A stretch of DNA of 32,168 nucleotides. Origin: Actinoplanes sp. KI2 (GTDB lineage: Bacteria > Actinomycetota > Actinomycetes > Mycobacteriales > Micromonosporaceae). Within the stretch, counting starts at the first letter, position 1. Each line of letters begins with the position of its first letter. Location of the stretch: NCBI RefSeq assembly GCF_025630775.1, contig NZ_JAOSZE010000072.1, positions 1 to 32,168 on the forward strand, in the 5' to 3' direction. Shown here in pieces: positions 1 through 7,279 of the stretch. The notes below the pieces were generated by a model. The model saw only the letters and a list, made by a program, of their open reading frames with translations. It had not been told where the DNA came from and did not search any database. The translations under genes were made by a program, and so were the position numbers.

Positions 1-8
1 TGGCCTGG

Positions 9-989
9 TCAGGGCAGCAGGGCCAGCTTGCCCACGGTGGTACGCGCTTCCAGTTCCGCGAGCGCCTTCGGCCCGTCGGCCAGCTCGTACTCGGTGGGCT
101 CGCCGGGGCCGATCACTCCGGCCGCCACGAGACCGAACAACTCGCCCATGATCTCGCCGAAGATCTGCGGCGCGGCCTGGATCAGGGTGCCGATGTTCAG
201 GCCGACGACCTGGACCTGGTGCCGGTAGACCAGGTCCCAGTTGGTCACCGTCGCCCGCCCGCCGGCCAGACCATAGACGACGACCCGGCCGGTGACTCTC
301 TTGGCGGCGGCCAGGCCGGCTTCGAGGACGGCGCCCCCGACCGACTCCAGCACCAGGTCGGCGCCCACGCCACCGGTCAGGCGCCGGACCTCGGCGGCGA
401 GGTCGGCGTCGTGGGAGTCGAGGACATGGTCGGCGCCCAGCGCCCGGACCACCTCGTGCTTGCCCGGCGACGCCGTGGCGATCACCGTTGCCCCGTAGTG
501 CTTGGCGATCCGCACCGCGGCCTGGCCGGTCCCGCCGGCCGCCGCGTGGATCAGCACCGCCTGCCCGGCGGTGAGACCGCCGAGGGGTTTGAGCGCCGCG
601 AGGGCGGTCGGCCAGTTCACGACGAGGCCGAGCGCCTGCGGGTCGGCCCAGCCGGCCGGCACCGGGATCGCCCCCGCCGCGGGCAACACCATGTACTCGG
701 CGAAGGCGCCGCCGCGGATCCCGACGCCGATGACGTGGACGCCGGGCTCCAGACCCGTGACCCCCTCCCCCACGGCGGTGATCGGACCGGCGCCCTCGAT
801 GCCCGCGGTGTATGGCGGCTGAGGGCCGCCGGCGAAGGTGCCTCGGGCCTGTGAGATGTCGACGAAGTTGACTCCGGCGGCGGCGACCCGGATCAGGATC
901 TCCCCCGGGCCGGGGCGCGGCACCGGCGCGTCGGTGATCAGACGCAGGTCGCGCGGACCGTTGAGGGACGTCTGCTGCAAGGCGCGCAT
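9..989 (-). CDS. Quinone oxidoreductase-like zinc-free MDR dehydrogenase
   Basis: This 326-residue protein belongs to the medium-chain dehydrogenase/reductase superfamily, quinone oxidoreductase branch, which reduces quinones or enones with NADPH in the cytosol. The N-terminal GroES-like fold (about residues 1-120) has the family pattern GEILIRVAAAGVNFVD and GIEGAGPITAVGEGV. The cofactor-binding Rossmann fold follows, with AAAGGTGQAAVRIAK around residues 170-185. Neither the catalytic-zinc cysteine/histidine set nor the structural-zinc cysteines are visible, as expected for the QOR type. An open frame continues far upstream, but the ATG at 989 is chosen because AGGAG lies just before it and the domain begins there. 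It is transcribed divergently from a TetR gene about 105 bp away, which probably represses it. The exact substrate is unknown. Confidence 0.9.
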   Translation of the reverse strand: MRALQQTSLNGPRDLRLITDAPVPRPGPGEILIRVAAAGVNFVDISQARGTFAGGPQPPYTAGIEGAGPITAVGEGVTGLEPGVHVIGVGIRGGAFAEYMVLPAAGAIPVPAGWADPQALGLVVNWPTALAALKPLGGLTAGQAVLIHAAAGGTGQAAVRIAKHYGATVIATASPGKHEVVRALGADHVLDSHDADLAAEVRRLTGGVGADLVLESVGGAVLEAGLAAAKRVTGRVVVYGLAGGRATVTNWDLVYRHQVQVVGLNIGTLIQAAPQIFGEIMGELFGLVAAGVIGPGEPTEYELADGPKALAELEARTTVGKLALLP

Positions 990-999
990 GACTGCTCCT

Positions 1000-1023
1000 T
1001 TTGTTTGTCGATCGACCAACAAA
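1000..1023. promoter_or_regulatory. Palindromic TetR-type operator candidate
   Basis: A 24-bp palindrome with a single mismatched pair (centre between 1011 and 1012) lies just upstream of the oxidoreductase RBS, with core GTCGATCGAC flanked by TTGTT and AACAA. Its right half, TCGACCAACAAATG (1012-1025), recurs exactly at 1067-1080. The position between divergent regulator and target genes fits a TetR operator controlling both. Confidence 0.6.
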
Positions 1024-1064
1024 TGGTCGACGCCCGCTCCGTGCCGGTCAAGGTAAAGTTGAAC

Positions 1065-1080
1065 GGTCGACCAACAAATG
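1065..1080. promoter_or_regulatory. Second TetR-type operator half-site cluster
   Basis: GGTCGACC (1065-1072) is a perfect 8-bp palindrome, followed by AACAAATG. This is the second copy of the 14-bp TCGACCAACAAATG sequence, 55 bp from the first. It lies 15 bp before the TetR start codon, which suits autoregulation. Confidence 0.5.
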
Positions 1081-1094
1081 CGGAGACTCACCTG

Positions 1095-1709
1095 ATGGCT
1101 ACTCGCGGCCGGCCGCGCACCTTCGACCCCGACGTCGCCCTCGGCACGGCGCTGGATCTGTTCTGGGAACGGGGTTACGAGGGGACGTCGCTCAGCGACC
1201 TGGCCGACGCCATGGGCATCGCCTCGGCCAGCATCTACGCCTGCTTCGGCAGCAAGGAGCAGCTCTTCCGCAAGGTCATGGCCCGGTACGCGACAACCTC
1301 GGGCGAGCCGCCCCGCCGCGCGCTGCGCGACCAGCCGACCGCGCGCGCCGCGATCCACGCCATGCTGCGCGCCACGGCCGACCAGATCACCGGCCCGGAC
1401 ACGCCGCATTACTGCATGCTCATCCTGGCCGCCCCCACCGGAGCCGTGGAAAACCACGCGATCCGAGAGTTTCTCGCCGACCGCCGCCGCGACCAGCACA
1501 CGACCATCAGAGACCGTCTCGTCCGGGGCGTCGCCGACGGCGACCTCACCATGCCGGCCGCCACCGTCGACGCCGTCGCCCGCTACTACACGACGGTGAT
1601 GCAGGGCCTGTCGATCCAGGCCCGCGACGGCGCCACCCGCGCCGATCTGGAAGCGGTCATCACCTGCGCCATGGCCGCCTGGGACACGCTCACCGCGACC
1701 GCCGGATAG
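1095..1709 (+). CDS. TetR/AcrR family transcriptional regulator
   Basis: This is a 204-residue one-component repressor. The N-terminal helix-turn-helix (about residues 5-55) shows the typical pattern: RTFDPDVALGTALDLFWERG, then TSLSDLADAMGIASASIYACFGSKEQLF. The C-terminal ligand-binding part is all helical and resembles the C-terminal domain found in AcrR-like regulators. The open frame extends 30 codons upstream, but that stretch lies over the operator repeats and has no TetR similarity, so the ATG at 1095 is preferred (GGAG about 10 nt before it). It is divergent from the quinone oxidoreductase gene, its likely target. The inducer cannot be read from sequence; an electrophile or quinone would fit the target. 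Confidence 0.9.
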   Translation: MATRGRPRTFDPDVALGTALDLFWERGYEGTSLSDLADAMGIASASIYACFGSKEQLFRKVMARYATTSGEPPRRALRDQPTARAAIHAMLRATADQITGPDTPHYCMLILAAPTGAVENHAIREFLADRRRDQHTTIRDRLVRGVADGDLTMPAATVDAVARYYTTVMQGLSIQARDGATRADLEAVITCAMAAWDTLTATAG

Positions 1710-1764
1710 GCGGACACGCAGCCGGCGAGGCCGGCCACCGACGGCCGCGCGCGGAGGCGGTCGG
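1710..1764. terminator. Short convergent intergenic gap with GC stem
   Basis: The 55 bp between the TetR stop and the GAF-protein stop contain GCCGGC-gag-GCCGGC at 1721-1735, a small GC-rich hairpin. No clear T-run follows, so it is only a candidate bidirectional terminator. Confidence 0.3.
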
Positions 1765-2382
1765 CTACCTTGCCGGGCCTTGACCCACCGGCGCTTCCAG
1801 CAGCTGCTGGAGGTCTTCGAGCAGCTGCCGCGCGGCGGCCTGCCGATCGGTGACGAACGCGTCGTCGAGCCGCTGCCTCCGACCGGCGCCACCGGAGGAA
1901 TGCCGGTCGACGACGACCCGCAGCGCCGCCGCGGCCTGCCGGGCAAACAGGGCCAGCAGGTCGAGCTCGTCGAGGCTGGACCGGGACTGCGGCACGGGGT
2001 CGAGGACCTCGAGCACGCCGAGCATCCGGCCGCCGTGCACCAGCGGGGCGGCCATCAACGAGTCCGGCACGTACTGCGTGGACTCGGCCAGGCCGCGGTC
2101 GAACGCGGCGTGCCGGGACAGCTCGGTCGCCACCATCGGCTCGCCGGAGGCCAGGACCCAGCCGGCGATGCCGCGTCCGGCCGGGAACCGCCGGCCGACC
2201 AGGAAACCTTCGCCCCGGCCCGAGACGCTGTGGAAGATCAGTTCGTCGGCCTGCTCGTCGAGCAGGAACACCGAGCTGGCCTGGGCACCGAAGATGGCCC
2301 GAGCCACGTCCACCACCGACTGGAGCAGTTCGGCGGAGAGCGGGTCGGTTTCGGCGAGGACGGGGGCGGAGGTGCCGTTCAT
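1765..2382 (-). CDS. GAF domain protein, last gene of the RiPP/protease operon
   Basis: This 205-residue soluble protein is dominated by one GAF domain at about residues 15-155, with the fold's hallmarks: FGAQASSVFLLDE, GRGIAGWVLASGEP, and PLVHGGRMLGVLEVLD. GAF domains bind small ligands such as cyclic nucleotides or haem. No kinase, phosphatase or DNA-binding domain is attached, and the C-terminal 50 residues look helical. Its ATG overlaps the stop codon of the upstream protease gene by four bases, so the two are translationally coupled. Since the same operon encodes a nucleotide-cyclase domain, a sensor role for a cyclic nucleotide is tempting, but this is inference; the ligand is not evident. 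Confidence 0.85.
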   Translation of the reverse strand: MNGTSAPVLAETDPLSAELLQSVVDVARAIFGAQASSVFLLDEQADELIFHSVSGRGEGFLVGRRFPAGRGIAGWVLASGEPMVATELSRHAAFDRGLAESTQYVPDSLMAAPLVHGGRMLGVLEVLDPVPQSRSSLDELDLLALFARQAAAALRVVVDRHSSGGAGRRQRLDDAFVTDRQAAARQLLEDLQQLLEAPVGQGPAR

Positions 2383-3227
2383 GCGTTCTCTCCCAGGTAG
2401 ATGTTGACGTTGGCGGCCGCCAGGTACAGAACGTTCTTGAGCTGGAACGTGGTCATCCTCGGGTGCTTGGACAGGATGCGTGCGCAGAGTCCGGCGATGA
2501 ACGGGGTGGCAAAGCTGTTCCCGCTGGCGCGGATGCTGCCGCCACCCGTCCAGGCCAGCTCGATGTTCTGGCCCGGCGCGAAGAACTCGACGGGCGGCTG
2601 CGGGTTGTAGAGGAACAGGTCCGGCTGGTCCTCCTGGTGATGGCTACCCACCGAGATGACCGAGGAGAACCGCCACGGGAAGCTCTCCACCGGCACGTTG
2701 TGCGCCGAGGCCACGATCGCGATCCGGCGGAAGTAGGCCTCGTCGGCGAGCGCGCGCAGCCCGTCGGCGTACCGGGTTCGGGTGGTGGACAGGCTCAGGT
2801 TGATCACGTCGAAGTCCTGGCGGATCGCCCACCGCAGCCCGGCGAGCAGACCGTCGCCGGTGCAGGTCCGGTTGCTGCCCAGGACCCGGACGCTGAAGAT
2901 CTCGCAGTCGGGGGCCAGGCGGCGGATGATCCCGGCGCAGGCCGTGCCGTGGCCGCAGACGTCGGCCGCCTCGACCGGCGTCACCGCGTACCCGTCGTCG
3001 GCGAGCACGGTGGCCCACGAGCCGCGGACCGGTCCGACGAGCGGGTGGTCGGGCTCTACGCCGGAATCCACGACGCATACCCGTACGCCGGTCCCGGTGG
3101 CGCCGCCCCAGGCCCATTCGGGGGCGACCGGCTGCCCGTCGGCGATGACGGTCAGATCGGGCTGGTCCTGTTCGATGAGCCGCCAGGTAAGCCGTCCGCC
3201 ACCGGCCGGGTCGGTAGTTGTGCTCAT
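2379..3227 (-). CDS. Cytosolic S8 (subtilisin-like) serine protease
   Basis: This 282-residue subtilase is little more than a catalytic domain. The catalytic Asp is D54 (VVDSGVEPDHP), His is H93 (CGHGTACAGII), the oxyanion Asn is N177 (ASAHN) and the nucleophile is S238 (GNSFATPFIAG). The full triad is present, so it should be active. It has no signal peptide, no obvious inhibitor-type propeptide and no membrane anchor, so it probably acts inside the cell. It overlaps both neighbours by 4 bp (ATGA junctions) within the operon of the radical SAM enzyme and putative precursor peptide. Subtilases of the PatA/LanP type remove leaders in other RiPP pathways, so leader cleavage of one or both precursors here is a plausible but unproven role. 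It could also be a signalling protease acting with the cyclase and GAF proteins. Confidence 0.9.
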   Translation of the reverse strand: MSTTTDPAGGGRLTWRLIEQDQPDLTVIADGQPVAPEWAWGGATGTGVRVCVVDSGVEPDHPLVGPVRGSWATVLADDGYAVTPVEAADVCGHGTACAGIIRRLAPDCEIFSVRVLGSNRTCTGDGLLAGLRWAIRQDFDVINLSLSTTRTRYADGLRALADEAYFRRIAIVASAHNVPVESFPWRFSSVISVGSHHQEDQPDLFLYNPQPPVEFFAPGQNIELAWTGGGSIRASGNSFATPFIAGLCARILSKHPRMTTFQLKNVLYLAAANVNIYLGENA

Positions 3228-6200
3228 GTTCTGTCCCCCGAGTCGGTGGTGAGTTCGGCCAGCAGGTGCCGGGCCCGGCGCGCGCCGGGTCGATGTCCCT
3301 TCGCGGCGAAGCGCCGGCCCGCCACGCCGGCGGCGGTCACCGCCCCGGCGACCCGGCCGATTCGCGCCAGTACGACGGCTTGGTCCAGTGCCGCGACCGC
3401 CTGGACGATCGGCGAATCCGTACGAGCGGCGGTGGCGACGGCCTGCTCCGCCAAGCGCGCGGCCTGCTCGCTGTCACCGCCGGCCGCGGCGAGAAGGCCC
3501 CGCAGACCGTGCAGATCCGCCAGCTCCGTGCGCAGCATGCCGGGGCCGGCCGCCAGCCTCCGCAGCACCTCGCTGGCCTCCGCCCAGCGACCCTGCTCGA
3601 TCAGGAGCCGGGTCGTCTCCCGTACCACGGCGTTGCGGGTGCCGTCCGCGGCGAGCCGTACGGCTGCCGCATCGGCGTCGCGAAGCAGCCGCAACGCCGC
3701 CTGCGGCCGGCCCGCCAGCGACTCGACGGCGGCCGCGAAGATCGGGATGACCAACTCGCCTTCCGCGTAGCCCAGGGTGCCGGCGACCGCGCTCGCGTCG
3801 GCGAGCCGGGCGTTCGCCTCGTCGATCCGGTCGTCGCAGGCGAGCAGGACGGCGAGCGGACAGCTCAGCGTCACCCGTACGGTTGGCCTGCGCGAGCCGT
3901 GTTCGGCGAGCAGGGCGCGGCAGCGGTCGATCGCCGCGGGTACCGGGGTCGGACCGCACCACAGCGACATGCCGAGCGCGCCGAGCGCCAAGGCCTGCAC
4001 GGGCTCGAGATCGCGGCGCGCCGCGTGGCTCAGCGCGGCGTCGAGCCGGCGCACCGCGCTGGAGTGCCGTCCGTGGAACTGATGCTCCTGTGCCAGCCTG
4101 ATGTGCGCGCGGGCCTGACCCAGCTCGTCGCCGGCGGCCGCGAAGACGGGCAGGGCTTGCCGGGCGACGGCCGCGGCGGCGCTGACGGCCTCCGAGCCGC
4201 CGGTCGCGGCGAGGGTCAGCCGCGCGTGGGCCGCGTGCACCGGGTCGACCGCCGCGCCGAGCACCTCGCACAGCAGCGACCGTCCCTCCTCGATCCGCCC
4301 GGCGGCGATGCGGGCCTCGGCGAGCTGCCACGTGGTGGCCGCCCAGCCGTTCTCGCCCGGGGCGCACAGGTCGGCAGCGCGTTCGAGCAACGTCTGCGCC
4401 CAGGCGACGTCGGATCGGTGCAGGGCCTGTGCGCCGGCCGCGCCGAGCAGGGCTGCAGCGCGCCGCCGCAGCGTGTGGGTGGCGGCGCCGGGCAGGCCCA
4501 GCTCCACGCGGTAGCGGTAGGCCCGCTCCAGATGCCCGGCTACGGTGACGGCCGCGGTGTCACCGGTGTGCAGCAGGTCCGCGGCGCGTTCGTGGCGCTC
4601 GGCCCGGGTCTGTTTGGCCATCGCCTGGTAAGTGGCCTCGTGGATCAGACTGCTGGCGAAGGCGACCAGCGTGCCGGTCGGCCGCACCAGACGCCGACTG
4701 TCCAGGTGCGCCAGCGCGGCGCGTACCGGTTCGTGCCGCGGCGCGCCGGCCAGCGGGCCGCCCGGCGCGGCTTCGGGTCCGGCGCCGGCCAGCCCGGTGA
4801 GTTGCCCGGGGCTGAACTCGCGACCGAGGATCGCCGCGAGGTCCAGCACCGTGCGCTCCGGTCGGCGGAGTGCATCGATCCGCGCACCGAGCACCGCCTG
4901 CAGCGACGGTGGCAGCTCGTCGTGGTCGGCCTCGGTGCCGGCCGCGATCAGCTGTTCCAGGTGGAACGGATTACCCGCGGCCGCCGCCACCACGGTTGCC
5001 GGATTCGCCGACTGGTGACCGGCGACCTCGGCGAGCGTCGATGCCATGACCTCGGACTCGGCCGGTGTCAGGCCGCCGAGCAGCAGATGCGGTGCGCGCC
5101 CCGAACCCCAGGAGGCTCGACGGTCCAGCACGTCCAACCGGGACAGGCAGAGCAGCAGGAGGCGCGTGCGTGCGGTCAGCGCGGTGAGCCGGTCCACCGC
5201 GTCCAGCAGCGTGTCGCCGGCCCACTGGCAGTCGTCGAGGACCAGCACCACCGGACGGTCTTGGGTCAGGCGGCCGAGGACCACGGCCAGTGCGGCGCAG
5301 GTGCTGGCCACGGCCGGCCCCGGTGTGCCGTCCTCGAGCAGGCCGGATTGCAGGACCGCCAGGGCATCGGCCGGCAACCCCTGCCGGGCCTGGCGGTCCA
5401 GCACCTGGTGCACCGCCTCGGCCAGCGGCGCGAGACTGCCATGATCCCCGTACGCCCGGCAGCGTCCGATGCCAAGCCGGATCGCCCGGTCGACGCCGGT
5501 CAGCCAGGCGTGCACCAGCCGGGTCTTGCCGATGCCGGGTTCTCCGCACACGGTGACCATCTGGCTCCGCCGATCCGCCAGGACACCGTCGAGGGCCCGG
5601 GTCAGCTCCCGCAGTTCGCCGTCACGACCGACGAACGGGACCTCGAAGCGGCGGTCCCGGTCCGGCGCGTCGGAGTCCAGGGCGAGCAGGCGGTAGGCGG
5701 TGACCGGCGCCCGCTTGCCCTTCAACACCAGCGGGCCCACCTGCTCGGTCCGGACGGCGCCGCCGACTGCCCGCCGGGTGAGCGGACCGATGAGGATCTC
5801 GTCGGCGCCGGCATGCTGCTCCAGCCGCGCGGCGACATTCACCGTCTCGCCGGAGACCAGCGCCTGCCGGTCGCCGAAGCCGTCACCGGTGACCGCCGGG
5901 CCGGTGTTGACCCCGATCCGGACCGTGAGGCGTACCCGGAGCGTCGCGTCGAGGTCGGCGTTGAGCTCGGCCAGCGCCGCGCGCATGTCGAGGGTTGCCG
6001 CCACCGCGCGGCGGGCGTCGTCGTCGTGCATCACCGGTACGCCGAAGACGGCCATCACCGCGTCGCCGATGAACTTCTCCACCGTGCCACCGTGGTGCTC
6101 GATGCAGCGCCGCATCGCCGCGAAGTACCGCAGGACCACCGAGCGCAGCGTCTCCGGGTCGAGCGCCTCGGACAGTGCCGTGGAGCCGACGAGATCGCAG

Positions 6201-6319
6201 AAGACGACCGTCACCAGCTTCCGGGCCGCCCTGTCGACGCCCGGTGTGCCGACGGCGCCACACGCGGGGCAGAACCGGGTGTTCGGCGGCATCACGGCGG
6301 CGCACGCGGTGCAGGTCAT
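3224..6319 (-). CDS. Zinc-ribbon / class III nucleotide cyclase / AAA-type ATPase fusion protein
   Basis: This is a 1031-residue multidomain protein. Residues 1-21 form a zinc ribbon (C3, C6, C17, C20). Residues 34-215 are a class III adenylate/guanylate cyclase catalytic domain with both metal-binding aspartates (D42 in FCDLVGST, D86 in GDAVMAVFG) and the N161/R165 pair in TVNVAARLE. A P-loop ATPase follows, with Walker A GEPGIGKT at 259-266 and a Walker B-like VLVLDDCQWAG. The C-terminal 500 residues are alpha-helical and TPR-like. Such cyclase-ATPase fusions are common in actinomycetes and mycobacteria; usually a LuxR HTH is attached, but none is seen here. It sits between the precursor-like peptide gene (40 bp upstream) and the protease gene (4-bp overlap). 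Whether it makes cAMP or cGMP cannot be judged from sequence. Confidence 0.88.
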   Translation of the reverse strand: MTCTACAAVMPPNTRFCPACGAVGTPGVDRAARKLVTVVFCDLVGSTALSEALDPETLRSVVLRYFAAMRRCIEHHGGTVEKFIGDAVMAVFGVPVMHDDDARRAVAATLDMRAALAELNADLDATLRVRLTVRIGVNTGPAVTGDGFGDRQALVSGETVNVAARLEQHAGADEILIGPLTRRAVGGAVRTEQVGPLVLKGKRAPVTAYRLLALDSDAPDRDRRFEVPFVGRDGELRELTRALDGVLADRRSQMVTVCGEPGIGKTRLVHAWLTGVDRAIRLGIGRCRAYGDHGSLAPLAEAVHQVLDRQARQGLPADALAVLQSGLLEDGTPGPAVASTCAALAVVLGRLTQDRPVVLVLDDCQWAGDTLLDAVDRLTALTARTRLLLLCLSRLDVLDRRASWGSGRAPHLLLGGLTPAESEVMASTLAEVAGHQSANPATVVAAAAGNPFHLEQLIAAGTEADHDELPPSLQAVLGARIDALRRPERTVLDLAAILGREFSPGQLTGLAGAGPEAAPGGPLAGAPRHEPVRAALAHLDSRRLVRPTGTLVAFASSLIHEATYQAMAKQTRAERHERAADLLHTGDTAAVTVAGHLERAYRYRVELGLPGAATHTLRRRAAALLGAAGAQALHRSDVAWAQTLLERAADLCAPGENGWAATTWQLAEARIAAGRIEEGRSLLCEVLGAAVDPVHAAHARLTLAATGGSEAVSAAAAVARQALPVFAAAGDELGQARAHIRLAQEHQFHGRHSSAVRRLDAALSHAARRDLEPVQALALGALGMSLWCGPTPVPAAIDRCRALLAEHGSRRPTVRVTLSCPLAVLLACDDRIDEANARLADASAVAGTLGYAEGELVIPIFAAAVESLAGRPQAALRLLRDADAAAVRLAADGTRNAVVRETTRLLIEQGRWAEASEVLRRLAAGPGMLRTELADLHGLRGLLAAAGGDSEQAARLAEQAVATAARTDSPIVQAVAALDQAVVLARIGRVAGAVTAAGVAGRRFAAKGHRPGARRARHLLAELTTDSGDRT

Positions 6320-6359
6320 GCATGGCCTCCCCGGCGGATGAGTTGGTGGGGTCGCACGG

Positions 6360-6560
6360 TCAGAACAGCGCGGCGCCGGCGATGTCGCTGTGCGCCTGGA
6401 CGTCCGGGCCGACCGCTTCGAGCCGGTTGCGGATGTCGACCAGCAGCGTGAACTCGTCGTGGGTCAGGTCGCGGAGCACGTCGAGCTGCTCGGCGCTGAG
6501 CGTGTGCGTCGGGATGCCGTGCGCCTCGAGGTCGTCGAGCGAGTATCGATGCGGGGTCAT
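6360..6560 (-). CDS. Putative RiPP precursor, aroma-sacti-cluster-like short peptide without cysteine
   Basis: This is a 66-residue acidic peptide with AGGAG about 8 nt before its ATG. The N-terminal two thirds read as a helical leader (HGIPTHTLSAEQLDVL, then FTLLVDIRNRLEAVGPDV), and the tail ends in the small-residue/aromatic stretch AHSDIAGAALF. From memory, this layout (HGxP, LSxEQ, an IxxRLxAxxP helix and a Gly/Ala tail with a final aromatic) resembles short actinobacterial proteins annotated as 'aroma-sacti cluster domain', which travel with radical SAM enzymes; I could not verify that by search. It lies 12 bp downstream of the haem-oxygenase-like gene and two genes from the radical SAM gene. 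It has no cysteine, so sulfur-to-alpha-carbon bridges are impossible in this member. It could instead be a small partner protein. Confidence 0.7.
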   Translation of the reverse strand: MTPHRYSLDDLEAHGIPTHTLSAEQLDVLRDLTHDEFTLLVDIRNRLEAVGPDVQAHSDIAGAALF

Positions 6561-6572
6561 GGGCGGGGCTCC

Positions 6573-7256
6573 TCACGTGGGTGGGTGGCGGCGCAGGACG
6601 TCGGCGTACAGCCCGGCGAGTGCCTGCGCCGTCTGCAGGGCGCTGATCGAGACGAGACGCAGCTGCGCCCCGGTGAGGGGCAGCTCGTCGAGCAGGTCGA
6701 ACACCTGCTCGGCGTGGCCGGCGTCCAGGACGGCGTGTTCGCGGACGGTGCGCACGGCGCGCTCGGGTATGCCGGCCGACGTGAGCCGGTCGACCAGCCG
6801 AACCGCCGGCGCGTTGCCCTCCAGCACGGCGATGTAGCCGAGCACCGCTACCGGATGGGCGTGCGCGATCCAGTAGTACTGCGGGCCGACCAGCGCGGCC
6901 GCGGCGCTGGGCGGCTGCGCGAGGAGCGCGACCGGATCGGAGCCGGCGGCCAGATCGGCGAGGTCGGCCACCAGCCAGTCGTCGTGTCCGCGTTCCTCCT
7001 CGATGTGCCGGCGCAGGTAGGCCCGCAGCGGGCCGCCGACCGGGTCGTCCACCAGTTGCACGCACCGGTCCGCGGCGAGCTCCATCACCGGCACCGACGC
7101 GCGGACCACGGCGTGCATGGCGCACAGGTATTCGCGATAGCGCCCGGACAGGCCGGGACGCTGCCACAGCCGCGCCGATGCCGCCCGCAGCGTCGGCGCC
7201 GCCGGCGCGATCGTTGCCCGTAGTGTCGCGGCGGCTGGCCGGCTGCTCTCCCTCAT
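6573..7256 (-). CDS. Haem-oxygenase-like diiron oxidase / iron-containing redox enzyme
   Basis: This 227-residue all-helical protein has the architecture of the haem-oxygenase-like (TenA/HDO) superfamily, whose members use a two-metal site to oxidise substrates with O2. Candidate ligands appear in the expected order: E88/H91 in HIEEERGHDDW, E146 in GYIAVLEGN, and H174/D178/H181 in EHAVLDAGHAEQVFDLL. The frame is open further upstream, but ATG 7256 is chosen because the frame above it overlaps the radical SAM coding region. The 23-bp gap to the radical SAM stop contains an 18-bp perfect palindrome and no good Shine-Dalgarno, so initiation may depend on coupling. In context it is a likely tailoring enzyme for the downstream 66-residue peptide. 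Substrate and metal content are not known. Confidence 0.82.
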   Translation of the reverse strand: MRESSRPAAATLRATIAPAAPTLRAASARLWQRPGLSGRYREYLCAMHAVVRASVPVMELAADRCVQLVDDPVGGPLRAYLRRHIEEERGHDDWLVADLADLAAGSDPVALLAQPPSAAAALVGPQYYWIAHAHPVAVLGYIAVLEGNAPAVRLVDRLTSAGIPERAVRTVREHAVLDAGHAEQVFDLLDELPLTGAQLRLVSISALQTAQALAGLYADVLRRHPPT

Positions 7257-7259
7257 GAC

Positions 7260-7277
7260 GGCCGCGGGCCCGCGGCC
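7260..7277. repeat. 18-bp perfect palindrome between radical SAM and oxidase genes
   Basis: GGCCGCGGGCCCGCGGCC is fully self-complementary and fills most of the 23-bp gap, exactly where an RBS for the downstream gene would be expected. In mRNA it could form a stable stem next to the start codon, or act in mRNA processing between the two cistrons. Confidence 0.6.
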
Positions 7278-7279
7278 GC

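Noticed and set aside
3218..6451. Long open frame of over 1000 codons on the plus strand
   Set aside because: It is antisense to the cyclase-ATPase gene, is rich in Arg/Gly/Gln without domains, and arises from GC-rich codon bias.
6360..6560. Sactipeptide precursor
   Set aside because: No cysteine is present, so thioether bridges to alpha-carbons cannot form.
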